NCBI GenBank assembly: GCA_023484085.1
Contig: JAMDAS010000019.1
Span: 1-55,032 of the forward strand
Direction: 5' to 3'
DNA: 55,032 nt
Source of the DNA: Candidatus Omnitrophota bacterium
GTDB taxonomy: Bacteria; Ratteibacteria; UBA8468; B48-G9; DTJG01
Part shown: positions 14,920-24,228 of the stretch, in pieces
Position numbering within the stretch: position 1 is the stretch's first letter
How the letters are laid out: each line of letters starts with the position of its first letter
The notes under the pieces: model-generated
Told to the model about the DNA's origin: nothing
The model's input: the letters and a program-made list of their open reading frames with translations, nothing else
Databases searched by the model: none
Translations under genes and position numbers: made by a program

Positions 14920-15827
14920 AGATTTTTCAGTTTTTTTGAAAATATTTTTATTTTGGTTTTTTTTCTTAACCGGATTACGTAATCACCGAGTAATTGTTTT
15001 TTCTCCCGGGTGGAAATGACTTCCCTGATTAAAGGAGTTGCCTGGTCAAGAGTCTGCATCTGTGGAGGATACGATTTCCCAACCTTGACGATATGGTAAC
15101 CACTTGCCGTCTTGATGAATTTATTAAGAATCCTGCCTCTTTTTAACTGAAAAACGAGGTTTGCAAGATTAGGATATAGCTGGGATTTGGTTACAATACC
15201 CATATCACCGCCATCTTTTGCCGTGGAACTGATTGATTCCTTTTTTGCAATAGAGGAAAACTTTTCACCAAGACTCAATCTTTTAAAAACATCCCCTGCT
15301 TCTGTTTTTGTAGGGACAACTATTTCATAGAGATGAATTCTCTCCGGAAGAAAAAAATCGTTCAGGTGTGAATTATAATAACTTTTTATCTCATCAGGAG
15401 AAATTTTTATTCTTGATGTCAGTTTATTATCCAAAAAATCTTTTATAATAAGCTGGTCCTTGTAGTTTTTAACCTTTCTGTTTATTTTTTTTCTGTGTGT
15501 CAGGTAAAAACCTTTTGCTTTCTGGAGAAGAATTTTCTTGTCTATGTAATCATTAAGAGCCAGCCGGGGATTTTGTTTAATGAAATCCCGGTAAAATTTT
15601 GGATAATCAGAAATTTCTTCCCTGAGTTGCTGAACAGTGATTTTTTCTCCATTGACCAGGGCGACAACATTTCTGTTGATAAATATTGTGTGGTATATAA
15701 AAAATCCGAGGCAGATTACAATAATTATGGGTATAATCCATAAATATTTATGCATTTTATTTGTTTTTTTCCAGAACGATAAATAGTCTTTATATGGACT
15801 TCTTTTTATTTTTTCAAATATGTTCAT
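14916..15827 (-). CDS. Membrane-anchored PpiC/parvulin-type peptidyl-prolyl isomerase
   Basis: This 303-residue protein has a short cytoplasmic N terminus, one membrane anchor (about residues 28-48, 'YLWIIPIIIVICLGFFIYHT'), a SurA-N-like helical region and a parvulin domain. In the latter, 'IHLYEIVVPTKTEAGDVFKRL', 'AKDGGDMGIVTKSQL' and 'SGYHIVKVG' match the rotamase pattern (xxGGDxG, GxHI). It would act in the periplasm on secreted or outer-membrane proteins, like PrsA or PpiD. It lies 15 bases downstream of radA in the same run. Confidence 0.85.
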   Translation of the reverse strand: MNIFEKIKRSPYKDYLSFWKKTNKMHKYLWIIPIIIVICLGFFIYHTIFINRNVVALVNGEKITVQQLREEISDYPKFYRDFIKQNPRLALNDYIDKKILLQKAKGFYLTHRKKINRKVKNYKDQLIIKDFLDNKLTSRIKISPDEIKSYYNSHLNDFFLPERIHLYEIVVPTKTEAGDVFKRLSLGEKFSSIAKKESISSTAKDGGDMGIVTKSQLYPNLANLVFQLKRGRILNKFIKTASGYHIVKVGKSYPPQMQTLDQATPLIREVISTREKKQLLGDYVIRLRKKTKIKIFSKKLKNL

Positions 15828-15842
15828 TTATAACCCCCTTTT

Positions 15843-17198
15843 TTATTTTAACACAGCAGGGAATAGTATCTTTACAATATCCTGGAGATATTCAGCCTGA
15901 AACGTTTCTATGCCGAATAATAAAAGATTATCCGAAGTCTTTGGTAAAAAGGCTTTCTTAAATCCCAGTCTGGCAGATTCTTTTACCCTTGCTGATACGT
16001 ATGGAACAGGTCTTATCTCCCCGGTTAATGAAAGCTCTCCAATAAAAACCGAGTCTGCCGGGGCAGGGACGTCCTTAAAAGAGGAGATTGATGCAATTGC
16101 TATTGCAAGGTCAACCCCCGGCTCATTTACCTTAAGTCCTCCTGAAACGTTAAAATAAACGTCATAGGATGAGAGATTCATCTTGTATTTTTTTTCCATA
16201 ATGGCAAGGATAAGATTTACCTTGTTATAGTCAAGACCCGTAAACGTTCTCCGGGGAATGTTAAAATAACCCGGACTTACAAGGCTCTGGATTTCCACTA
16301 AAATCGTTCTTTTACCTTCCTGTGAAGGAAAAATAGTTGAGCCCGGAACGTTTTCCTTCCTGGATGAAAGAAAAAGCCTGCTTGCTTCAGGAACTTCACA
16401 AAGTCCGCTTTCCTGCATTGTAAATACCCCTATCTCATCCGTTGGGCCAAACCTGTTTTTTATGGTTCTTAAAATCCTGAGATTTGACGTCTGTTCTCCT
16501 TCAAAATAGACGACAACGTCCACAAGATGTTCAAGCGTTTTTGGCCCTGCAATGGTGCCCTCTTTTGTAATATGGCCTATAAGAAATACCGGGATGCCAT
16601 TTGTTTTGGCCCATTCAATAAAAAAATGCGTATTTTCCCTGATCTGGAAAGATGAACCATAAGAATAATCCAGTTCAGAATTATGAACAAGCTGAATGGA
16701 ATCTATCACAAGCATCTGTGGTTTAAAATCATCCATTACCTTTTTAATTACCTCAATCTCACTATTGGATAAAAAATAGATATCGGCAGTATCGTTGAGT
16801 TTTAACCTGGCTGCCCTTATTTTCAGCTGGGAAAGAGATTCTTCCCCTGAAACGTAAAGAACTTTTTTGCCGGGAGAAACAGTTTTTCCTGCAATCAACA
16901 GGACAAGTGTTGATTTTCCAATACCCGGCTCACCTGCAAGTAAAATCACACTCCCGGAGACAACCCCCCCTCCCAAAACCCTGTCAAATTCAGAGATACC
17001 CGTAGGGGTTCTTTTTTCTGCCTCGTCCTTTTCAATTTCAGATAATTTTTTTGGCGGTTCAAAAATGAATTCCTTTCTGCTCTCTGTTTCCTGTTCAATC
17101 CTGAAAGAATTCCATTCCCCGCATGCAGGACACTTTCCGAGCCATCTGACTGAATGATATCCACATTCCCGGCAAATAAAAATGTTTTTTTCTCTCAT
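15843..17198 (-). CDS. radA: DNA repair protein RadA
   Basis: RadA (Sms) is a RecA-like ATPase that drives branch migration in recombination. The 451-residue protein shows the N-terminal C4 zinc finger ('CRECGYHSVRWLGKCPACGEW'), Walker A 'GEPGIGKST', the RadA-specific KNRFG motif ('IKNRFGPTDEIGVF') and a C-terminal Lon-protease-like domain ('GGLKVNEPGVDLAIAIAS', 'GELSLTGEIRPV'). It overlaps mlaD by 4 bases. All key elements are intact. Confidence 0.96.
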   Translation of the reverse strand: MREKNIFICRECGYHSVRWLGKCPACGEWNSFRIEQETESRKEFIFEPPKKLSEIEKDEAEKRTPTGISEFDRVLGGGVVSGSVILLAGEPGIGKSTLVLLIAGKTVSPGKKVLYVSGEESLSQLKIRAARLKLNDTADIYFLSNSEIEVIKKVMDDFKPQMLVIDSIQLVHNSELDYSYGSSFQIRENTHFFIEWAKTNGIPVFLIGHITKEGTIAGPKTLEHLVDVVVYFEGEQTSNLRILRTIKNRFGPTDEIGVFTMQESGLCEVPEASRLFLSSRKENVPGSTIFPSQEGKRTILVEIQSLVSPGYFNIPRRTFTGLDYNKVNLILAIMEKKYKMNLSSYDVYFNVSGGLKVNEPGVDLAIAIASISSFKDVPAPADSVFIGELSLTGEIRPVPYVSARVKESARLGFKKAFLPKTSDNLLLFGIETFQAEYLQDIVKILFPAVLK

Positions 17199-18265
17199 CT
17201 CCCGAAAAGAAGCCTGGCAGGACGTTGTTTTATCTCCCTGACAAACTCAAGAAGAGTATTATAAAGCTCCTTGTCATATACAAGCTTCCCTAATGTACCT
17301 TTTTCTTTGTTTATTGCTGATACTGTTTCATTTATATTATCACTTAAGGCACTTATTTTTTCTGATGTTCTGGTAAAATTTTTTGACGTTGTTTTTAAAC
17401 TTGTAATAAGAGTATCAAGATTATCTGACGTTTTGACAAAAGAATTTTTTATTTCCCGGATATGCGTGGAAGTCTTTGCCGCGGTAAGGGAAATGTTCTT
17501 TACGGCCGTATCCGCATCCTTTACGGCTGTATCCGCATCTTTGATTGTTTTATTTGTGTTTTCCAGTGTTTTATCCGTTTCCAATATGATATGATGTATG
17601 TCCTCCTGGTTTTGGTTTAAAATCTTTTGGAGCTCATCGGAGTTCCTCTTTAAAGAAATAGCTAAACTATTAAAAGAATTTAAAGTTTTTGCAGTTTTCC
17701 GGACAAAAAAATGTAGATCCGGCCCTATACTATAAATGCCTGATTTGAATTTTTTACTGCTTAACATGGTATTTGTTGAAGAGACAAGAGTATTAAAATT
17801 TTTAACCATGGTGATACCGGTATTTAAAATCTCCCCGACGGAAACAGGACTGACTCCTTTTACAGTTTCTCCAGGGTAAATCAAGGGTGTATCATTTAAT
17901 CCTGTAGGTATGATTTCAACGTATTTTTCCCCTATAAGCCCCGTGCTGTCTATCGTAAAAACACTATGATGCCCGAGTTTCAGATTAGTACTAAGGTTAA
18001 GGGTAACCCTGATTTCCGGTTTTTCCGTAGTTTCTATTTTACCATAATAGATACTTATGCCCTTAACATCACCTGTTTTGTATCCGCTGACCCTGACAGG
18101 GTCCCCATTCTTAAGCCCTGCTATGTTGGAAAACAGGACGTTAACCTGGTACCATCTTCCATGGAATATTTTACCCTGTGAAAATATAAAGAAAAAGAAA
18201 ATAAAAAGTCCGCAAAGAATAAATATACCTATCTTGAACTCTGGTGTTATTATCCTTTTTTTCAT
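17195..18265 (-). CDS. mlaD: MlaD/MCE-family lipid transport protein
   Basis: MCE proteins form hexameric rings in the periplasm that carry phospholipids between the membranes. The protein has an N-terminal membrane anchor (about 8-30, 'FKIGIFILCGLFIFFFFIFS'), one MCE domain (to about 120, 'GRWYQVNVLFSNIAGLKNGDPVRVSGYKTGDVKGI', 'DSTGLIGEKYVEI') and a long helical tail with near-repeats ('DADTAVKDADTAVKN'). I chose the ATG at 18265 because a GGAGG site sits 5 bases before it; the track's start at 18277 would place that site inside the gene. The ABC partners MlaE and MlaF are not in the window. Confidence 0.88.
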   Translation of the reverse strand: MKKRIITPEFKIGIFILCGLFIFFFFIFSQGKIFHGRWYQVNVLFSNIAGLKNGDPVRVSGYKTGDVKGISIYYGKIETTEKPEIRVTLNLSTNLKLGHHSVFTIDSTGLIGEKYVEIIPTGLNDTPLIYPGETVKGVSPVSVGEILNTGITMVKNFNTLVSSTNTMLSSKKFKSGIYSIGPDLHFFVRKTAKTLNSFNSLAISLKRNSDELQKILNQNQEDIHHIILETDKTLENTNKTIKDADTAVKDADTAVKNISLTAAKTSTHIREIKNSFVKTSDNLDTLITSLKTTSKNFTRTSEKISALSDNINETVSAINKEKGTLGKLVYDKELYNTLLEFVREIKQRPARLLFGR

Positions 18266-18285
18266 AATATCCTCCATTGTATTCT

Positions 18286-20205
18286 TTAATCAAAAGACCA
18301 TTCTTCAACACAGGAATTATCTATTTCCTGGATAAAAATAGACTTTCTAAAACTTATATTTCTAAAAAAATCAGAAACATAATACGTAAGATATAAATCT
18401 TCTTTTGCCCTGGTTATCCCGACATAAAATATTCTTCTTTCTTCTTCAAGCTTTGTGATATCATTGGTGCTTTGATGATGAGGAAAATGGTTTGCACAAA
18501 CCCCGATAACAAAAACCACTTTCCATTCAAGTCCCTTGGCCTGGTGGATGGTTGAAAGAATTACGTTTTCATGATTGGAATGCAGCTCCCCCCTGAAATA
18601 CTCCTGAAGGGTGAGCTGGCTGAGGAACTCTTCAATGTCAGAATAAAATAAGGCTGTTTCTTTCAGACTTTCAATGTCATTCAGTCTTTCCTCGGCATCC
18701 GTAAAATTATTTAAGGCATGATGTTTATAATAAGAATCAAGAATTATGTCTATCCCTGAAGAAATTTTGTCGGTTTCCTTTATTTTTTTTATAGTGGTGA
18801 TTATATTTTCAAATGATTTTTTAGCCCTGTCAGATATATGAAGGGAATCCCTGGATATAGTAACATCGTCAATACTGGAAAAAGTTTTTATCTCATCCAT
18901 AATTTTTTCCTGGTATACCTTTCCAATGCCGCTTGCCAATTTTAAAATCCTCTGCCATGAAATTTCATCCCTGAAATTATGTATAATCTTAAAAAAAGCA
19001 ATAACGTCTTTTATGTGTGCCTGTTCAAAAAACCGGACACCACCGCGGATAAGGTATGGAACGTTCATCCTGTTCAGGTTTATTTCCAATTCTGCCGCCT
19101 GGTATCTTGAACGGAAAAGAACCCCGATTTCCGATGGCTTGATACCGCGGGCTATTAGTTCATTTATCCTTTGCGTTACAAAAACCCCTTCACTTTTCAT
19201 GTTTTTACATCTTATTATTACGGGTTTTACGCCGGAAGTTCTTACACTTTTTAATTCTTTTGGAAACTGGTATCTGTTATGTCCGATTTCATTGTTGGCA
19301 ATATGAAGAATTTCCGGGGTGCTCCTGTAATTTGTCCGCAGGTAAAAAACCTTTGCTCCGGGGAATACTTTTGGAAATTCAAGAATATTCTGTATTGTGG
19401 CTCCACGGAAACTATAAATGGATTGTGCATCATCCCCGACAACCATAATGTTTTTATGATTTCTTGCAAGCTGATATAGAATTAATGCCTGCAAACGATT
19501 TGTATCCTGGTACTCATCAACAAGGATATGCTCAAACCTGCTGGAGATGCTGCCGGCTGTTTCGGCACAGGAAAAAAGTTTCAGCCATAGGGAAAGAAGG
19601 TCATCGTAGTCAACAACACCAAGTTCTTTTTTCCGTTTTGAGTATTCATGATTTACAGATTCAATCCTTGAAATTGAACCGGAAAGCCATAAAAAGTTTT
19701 TTTCCATAGTATCCTTTATTAATTCATTGCAGCTTACGGAAAGGCTTATAATTGTTTTTATAATCTCCGGAGATATGTCCATGTTATTATATGCAGTACC
19801 CTTTAAAATGTCTTTTATAAGAGAGACAGAATCATCCCTGTCCAAAATCAGATAATTGGGCGTAAGGTTAATGGTATTTGCATATCTTCTCAAAAACAGG
19901 TTTCCTACGTGGTGGAACGTGCCGGCAATAAGGTTTTTGGGGAAAACCCCCAGAGAATCCTCAATCCTCTTAACCATTTCCATTGCTGCTTTGTTCGTAA
20001 AAGAAAGAAGACATATGGATGAAGGCTTTACTTCCTGTTTAAGAAGGTATATGGTTCTGTAAATAATTGTTCTTGTCTTGCCTGAGCCGGGACCGGCAAG
20101 AACAAGTGACGGACCTGAGGCTTCAAGAACGACCTTGAGCTGCTCTTCATTTAATTCTTTTTTAAAATCAAAATCCGCTGTTTCCCTGGTTTTTATTATT
20201 TCCAT
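18286..20205 (-). CDS. UvrD/PcrA-type ATP-dependent DNA helicase
   Basis: This 639-residue superfamily 1A helicase has the Q motif 'LNEEQLKVV', Walker A 'AGPGSGKTRTI', motif II 'VDEYQDTN', motif III 'GDDAQSIYSFRGA', 'NYRSTPEIL', motif V 'STIHQAKGLEWKVVF' and motif VI 'GITRAKEDLYLTY'. It unwinds DNA 3' to 5' in repair or against blocked replication forks. It is slightly shorter than UvrD or PcrA (about 720), lacking the usual C-terminal extension. It lies 14 bases after pyrB, an unusual neighbour, and 20 bases before mlaD. Confidence 0.92.
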   Translation of the reverse strand: MEIIKTRETADFDFKKELNEEQLKVVLEASGPSLVLAGPGSGKTRTIIYRTIYLLKQEVKPSSICLLSFTNKAAMEMVKRIEDSLGVFPKNLIAGTFHHVGNLFLRRYANTINLTPNYLILDRDDSVSLIKDILKGTAYNNMDISPEIIKTIISLSVSCNELIKDTMEKNFLWLSGSISRIESVNHEYSKRKKELGVVDYDDLLSLWLKLFSCAETAGSISSRFEHILVDEYQDTNRLQALILYQLARNHKNIMVVGDDAQSIYSFRGATIQNILEFPKVFPGAKVFYLRTNYRSTPEILHIANNEIGHNRYQFPKELKSVRTSGVKPVIIRCKNMKSEGVFVTQRINELIARGIKPSEIGVLFRSRYQAAELEINLNRMNVPYLIRGGVRFFEQAHIKDVIAFFKIIHNFRDEISWQRILKLASGIGKVYQEKIMDEIKTFSSIDDVTISRDSLHISDRAKKSFENIITTIKKIKETDKISSGIDIILDSYYKHHALNNFTDAEERLNDIESLKETALFYSDIEEFLSQLTLQEYFRGELHSNHENVILSTIHQAKGLEWKVVFVIGVCANHFPHHQSTNDITKLEEERRIFYVGITRAKEDLYLTYYVSDFFRNISFRKSIFIQEIDNSCVEEWSFD

Positions 20206-20219
20206 ATTATTTTTCCAAA

Positions 20220-21146
20220 TCAGCCATTAAACTGTCCAACTGTCAGATACAGGACTGCCATTCTAACGGCTATACCGTTTGTTACCTGTTTCAGGATAAG
20301 GGAGTTTTCTTTTTCTGCCACGTCACTTTTTATTTCAATTCCCCTGTTCATCGGGCCGGGATGCATAATAACAAATTTTGAACGTATAAGACCACGCCTT
20401 TGCACGTTAAATTCATAAAGTGATGAATATTCTTCCATTGAAGGGAAAAAATTCTCCTGCTGTCTTTCTTTTTGCACGCGAAGAAGATAAACAGCGTCAA
20501 CGTTTTTAATGGCGTCCTCAACCCTGTAAAATATTGATGGACATACTTTATCTATTCCAGGCGGAATAAAAGTGGCGGGAGCACATAATCTGACATTGGC
20601 GCCAAGTTTTGTAAGCCCCCATATGTTTGACCGTGCAACCCTGCTATGAAAAATGTCTCCTATTATTGCCACCTTTAGTCCACTGATTTCACCAAAATGT
20701 TCCTTAAGCGTGAAAATGTCCAATAAAGCCTGCGTGGGATGTTCATGACATCCATCACCTGCATTTATAACAGCAGACTGAACCTCTTTACTGATAATTT
20801 CCGCCGCACCGCTTATTTTATGCCGGACTATAAAACAGTCAACCTTCATGGCTTCTATGTTTTTTACGGTATCAACAATTGTTTCACCTTTTGAGATACT
20901 TGAAGTTATTACCTCAAAATTAAGTACGTCTGCAGAAAGTCTTTTTGCTGCAAGCTCAAAAGAGGTTTTTGTCCTGGTACTTGGTTCAAAAAAAAGATTT
21001 ACAATTGTTTTTCCTCTTAGAGCCGGGACCTTTTTTACGGGTCTTAAACTTATCTCTTTAAAAGAGTAAGCCGTTTGAAGTATATAATTTATCTCTTCGC
21101 TTGTAAGCTCTTCAATCGTAAGGAGGGCTTTTTTATTCCATTTCAT
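20220..21146 (-). CDS. pyrB: Aspartate carbamoyltransferase, catalytic chain
   Basis: PyrB joins carbamoyl phosphate and aspartate in pyrimidine synthesis. At 308 residues, it shows 'FFEPSTRTKTSFELAAKRLSADVLNF' (carbamoyl-phosphate site STRTKTS), 'SKGETIVDTVKNIEAM', 'GDGCHEHPTQALLDIFTLKEHFG', 'LLRVQKERQ' and 'VIMHPGPMNRGIEI'. It overlaps pyrR by 14 bases, so the two are translated together. No pyrI regulatory chain or pyrC follows; instead a helicase gene does. Confidence 0.96.
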   Translation of the reverse strand: MKWNKKALLTIEELTSEEINYILQTAYSFKEISLRPVKKVPALRGKTIVNLFFEPSTRTKTSFELAAKRLSADVLNFEVITSSISKGETIVDTVKNIEAMKVDCFIVRHKISGAAEIISKEVQSAVINAGDGCHEHPTQALLDIFTLKEHFGEISGLKVAIIGDIFHSRVARSNIWGLTKLGANVRLCAPATFIPPGIDKVCPSIFYRVEDAIKNVDAVYLLRVQKERQQENFFPSMEEYSSLYEFNVQRRGLIRSKFVIMHPGPMNRGIEIKSDVAEKENSLILKQVTNGIAVRMAVLYLTVGQFNG

Positions 21147-21672
21147 TTTTTATCCCCACGGCAACAACCTCTTCTGAACTATCAACCTCCCTGACCCTTA
21201 CCTCCACCATCTGGTTTTTATCAACGACTGTTTTCAGCCCTACAAAATCAGGTTGTATTGGCATCTCCCTGTTGTTCCTGTCAATCAAAACAAGAAGCTT
21301 TACTGCTCTGGGTCTTCCAAAATCCACTAATTCATCAAGTGCCGCCCTGATAGTTCTTCCTGTGTATAAAACATCATCAACCAACAGGATTTTTTTATCC
21401 TCCAGGTCAAACATGATTTTTGTTCCTGAAACTATAGGATTATGCCCGACTCTGCTAAAATCATCCCTGTAAAGCGTAATGTCAAGAAAACCAAGGGGTA
21501 TATTACTTAATCCCTCTTTCTCAAGTATGTTTTTTAATCTTTCAGCCAATACACCGCCTCTTCTCTGGATGCCAATAATTATAAAATCGTCTTTTAATTC
21601 ATTTCTGACTTTTATGGCAAGATTTTCAAGTAATCTCTTCATTGATAGAGAGCTTAAAATTTTTTCCTCCAT
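21133..21672 (-). CDS. pyrR: PyrR bifunctional regulator / uracil phosphoribosyltransferase
   Basis: PyrR binds pyr mRNA leaders and also has uracil phosphoribosyltransferase activity. The 179-residue protein carries 'IIGIQRRGGVLAERL' and the PRPP loop 'LLVDDVLYTGRTIRAALDEL', with 'RVREVDSSEEVVAV' at the end. The start codon lies 6 bases after a TATAAT box and has no ribosome site. I see no leader long enough for a PyrR-type attenuator upstream, so autoregulation, if any, must act elsewhere. Confidence 0.94.
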   Translation of the reverse strand: MEEKILSSLSMKRLLENLAIKVRNELKDDFIIIGIQRRGGVLAERLKNILEKEGLSNIPLGFLDITLYRDDFSRVGHNPIVSGTKIMFDLEDKKILLVDDVLYTGRTIRAALDELVDFGRPRAVKLLVLIDRNNREMPIQPDFVGLKTVVDKNQMVEVRVREVDSSEEVVAVGIKNEME

Positions 21673-21678
21673 AAAACA

Positions 21679-21684
21679 ATTATA
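21679..21684 (-). promoter_or_regulatory. -10 box of the pyrR operon, near-leaderless
   Basis: TATAAT on the minus strand is separated from the pyrR ATG by only 6 bases. The -35 is weak (TTTTAT at 17 bases). Transcription from here would feed the long run down to glgB. Confidence 0.6.
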
Positions 21685-21780
21685 CCTTTAATTGAGATAA
21701 AATAAAAGGCTAATATTTGCATTATGATATACTGTTATATAACGTTGTGATGAAACATTTATCAAAAAATGGAGGAGAAA

Positions 21781-22890
21781 ATGGAAAGAATGTTAAAAAA
21801 ACCCGAGCCTGACATAAATGAATTTAAAAATATTATCCTGGGGAAAAAAACGTCCTCTAAGGTACACTTTGGAGAATTACATTTTGACAGGGAAGTAATA
21901 GAATATATTACAAAAAATACACTTGGCAGGGAATGGGTTGAACCTGTGCCAGATGATATAAAAAGCCGGGAAACGTATCTCAGGAATTTTATTGAGTGCT
22001 GGTATAGACTCGGTTTTGATTTCGTTAGACAAAGTAGTGATTTCAGGTTTGGAGCAAACCTGCATTTTGCAGCAAAAACAAGAAGCGGGAAAAATACTGC
22101 GGATCTTTCAACAAAAGAAAGACAATGGGTGGAAGAAGGCAGAGGGGTCATATCCAGCTGGGAGGATTTTGAAAAATATTCATGGCCGTCTGCGGATAAG
22201 TTGGACCTGTGGTCATTTGAATTCGTTTCAAAAAATCTTCCTCCTGGTATGGGGATGTTTGGATGTATCAGCCAGGGAATTCTTGAAATAGTTTTAAATA
22301 CCTTATTGGGATTTGAAAATTTTTCCTTTCTTCTTTATGATAACCCGGATATTATTAAATCCATATTTAACAGGGTTGGAGAAATCATCTACAGGGGCTA
22401 TGAAAAACTTATAGGTCTTGATAAATTAACCGGATTTTTCCAGGGGGATGATTTTGGATTTAAAACGTCTACTCTTGTGCCTCCAAAGATTCTGGAGAAT
22501 TATGTCCTGCCATGGCATAAAAAGATTGCAGAGTTGGCACATAAAAACGGGCTTATCTACGTTTTTCATTCATGTGGATATCTTGAACCGGTGATGGAAT
22601 CTCTTATTGAAGACGTAAAAATAGACGTAAAACATTCTTTTGAAGATGCCATTATGCCTGTAAGTGAATTTAAAGAAAAATACGGGAAAAGGATTGGCGT
22701 TATGGGTGGAATAGACGTGGACAAAATATGCAGACTTGAAGAAACAGAATTAAGGAAATACGTAAGAAATACCCTTGATAGATGTATGCCTGGTGGCGGA
22801 TACGTTCTCGGTTCCGGTAATTCAGTAACAAACTACATGTCAATGTCAAATTATTTTGCTGTTCTTGACGAAGGGATGCGATGGAAGTAA
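21781..22890 (+). CDS. Uroporphyrinogen decarboxylase family protein (MtaA/UroD-like)
   Basis: This 369-residue protein has the UroD/MtaA fold pattern: 'CWYRLGFDFVRQSSDF' near the start, 'FSFLLYDNPDIIKSIFNRVGEI', 'GDDFGFKTSTLVPPKILENYVLPWHKKI', 'VFHSCGYLEPVMESLIEDVKIDVKHSFE' and 'YGKRIGVMGGIDVDKI'. The H-x-C arrangement in 'HSCGY' recalls the zinc site of corrinoid-dependent methyltransferases, so methyl transfer to or from a corrinoid or thiol is as likely as a haem role. True HemE is not claimed. I use the ATG at 21781 because GGAGGAG lies just upstream; the track's ATG at 21769 precedes that site. It overlaps the MFS gene. Confidence 0.8.
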   Translation: MERMLKKPEPDINEFKNIILGKKTSSKVHFGELHFDREVIEYITKNTLGREWVEPVPDDIKSRETYLRNFIECWYRLGFDFVRQSSDFRFGANLHFAAKTRSGKNTADLSTKERQWVEEGRGVISSWEDFEKYSWPSADKLDLWSFEFVSKNLPPGMGMFGCISQGILEIVLNTLLGFENFSFLLYDNPDIIKSIFNRVGEIIYRGYEKLIGLDKLTGFFQGDDFGFKTSTLVPPKILENYVLPWHKKIAELAHKNGLIYVFHSCGYLEPVMESLIEDVKIDVKHSFEDAIMPVSEFKEKYGKRIGVMGGIDVDKICRLEETELRKYVRNTLDRCMPGGGYVLGSGNSVTNYMSMSNYFAVLDEGMRWK

Positions 22891-24212
22891 GTGTCAGAAA
22901 AAAATCAATAACAAATTTTCTTATTGGGCAGGGGTTTAACCAGGCGTACACCAATGTTGTTTTTGGTGGTGTCCTCACCCTTTTTCTTTTAAAAATAGGG
23001 GCAAGAGAGATTATGCTTGGTTTTCTTGCCATACTGGGTCCCATTATTGGTGTTCTTTCTATTTTTTCTATTTCTTTTGTTCAGAAAAAATATGAAAGAT
23101 ATATAAACTCCTCTGCTATTATTATGGCAATTCTTGGTTTTTTACTGCTTCCTGTCTTTTTTTTAGCGGGTAAAATCAGTTATGGTTTTCTGATTATTTA
23201 TTATCTTATATTTCTTGTTATTTATCTTATATCAAACCAGATTTTTTCAATTGCATTTATGCCGACAGTTACAAACCTTGTACCTGAAAATGAAAGAGGG
23301 GTTTTCTTTGGCAGGCTCAGGTTTTTTATTATGTTTCTCTCTCTTATGCTTTTTTACTTTGTATCAAAAATGCTTGGTAAATCTCCGCAATATATTGAAT
23401 TTTTCTGGATTTTTTTAATCCTCGCTGTACTTCAGGCAGTAGCTCCGGCGTATTTTTCAAAGGTTATATATAGTCCCAGGCCCCCGGAGGAAACTGATAA
23501 GGTTAACATTTTAGAAGGATTAAAAATTATATTCAGGGAAAAAAATCTCAAGAGATTTTTTTCCCTGCTTTTTATAAATACTTTTCTTACCGGTCTTGTC
23601 GGTCCGTTTCTCATACCGTTTTTAAAACTCCGTCTTGGTTTATCGGATTCTTTTTGTATTCTCCTGCAAACTATTACAATACTCGGTTATGCATTATCTG
23701 TCTATGCCTGGGGGGAAATAAATGATAAAAGGGGCAGCAGATTTGTTCTTTTTTCCTCACTTCTTTATGCTCCTGTTTTCTGGTTTATTCTTGCAAACCT
23801 GGATTTTTTTCCTGGTCAGTATATATCCAGGATTTTAATTGTTTTGTATTTCTTTTCCGGTATTTCAAATGCTGGATTTTTGATGGCAGTAACAACAAGA
23901 AGAATGACATTGGCTCCTCCTTCAGAAAAGATTTCTTTTTATTCAAACCTTATGATTTTTGGTGAGCAGTTTCCTATGATTATTTCCTCTCCTTTAGCTG
24001 GTTTTATACTTCAAAGGAACAAAAATTTTACTATTGGCCAGTATACCATATATCCTCTTTTGTTTATCTTTACTGGATTTGCAGGTATGTATCTTTTATT
24101 TAAGGTTTTGAAAATGGAAGCATTGGAAGAAAAACCCTTGAAAGAAATATTTACCGAGGTTATATCCCAGAATCTTTTAAAATTTAAGGATATTATTACC
24201 TCTCCGCCATAA
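22881..24212 (+). CDS. Major facilitator superfamily transporter
   Basis: This very hydrophobic protein of 443 residues has about 12 membrane segments, with 'GVLTLFLLKIGAREIMLGFLAILGPIIGVLS' at the start and 'NDKRGSRFVLFSSLLYAPVFWF' in the middle (the conserved D-R-G-S loop after TM8). The substrate is unknown. It starts within the end of the UroD-family gene (10-base overlap), so the two probably serve one pathway. It ends 16 bases before the convergent SQR-like gene. Confidence 0.85.
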   Translation: MEVSVRKKSITNFLIGQGFNQAYTNVVFGGVLTLFLLKIGAREIMLGFLAILGPIIGVLSIFSISFVQKKYERYINSSAIIMAILGFLLLPVFFLAGKISYGFLIIYYLIFLVIYLISNQIFSIAFMPTVTNLVPENERGVFFGRLRFFIMFLSLMLFYFVSKMLGKSPQYIEFFWIFLILAVLQAVAPAYFSKVIYSPRPPEETDKVNILEGLKIIFREKNLKRFFSLLFINTFLTGLVGPFLIPFLKLRLGLSDSFCILLQTITILGYALSVYAWGEINDKRGSRFVLFSSLLYAPVFWFILANLDFFPGQYISRILIVLYFFSGISNAGFLMAVTTRRMTLAPPSEKISFYSNLMIFGEQFPMIISSPLAGFILQRNKNFTIGQYTIYPLLFIFTGFAGMYLLFKVLKMEALEEKPLKEIFTEVISQNLLKFKDIITSPP

Positions 24213-24228
24213 ACGTGAACTACCGGAG

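Noticed and set aside
21673-21780. PyrR-binding attenuator upstream of pyrR
   Set aside because: The gap is short, has no conserved binding loop or terminator, and the -10 box is 6 bases from the start codon.
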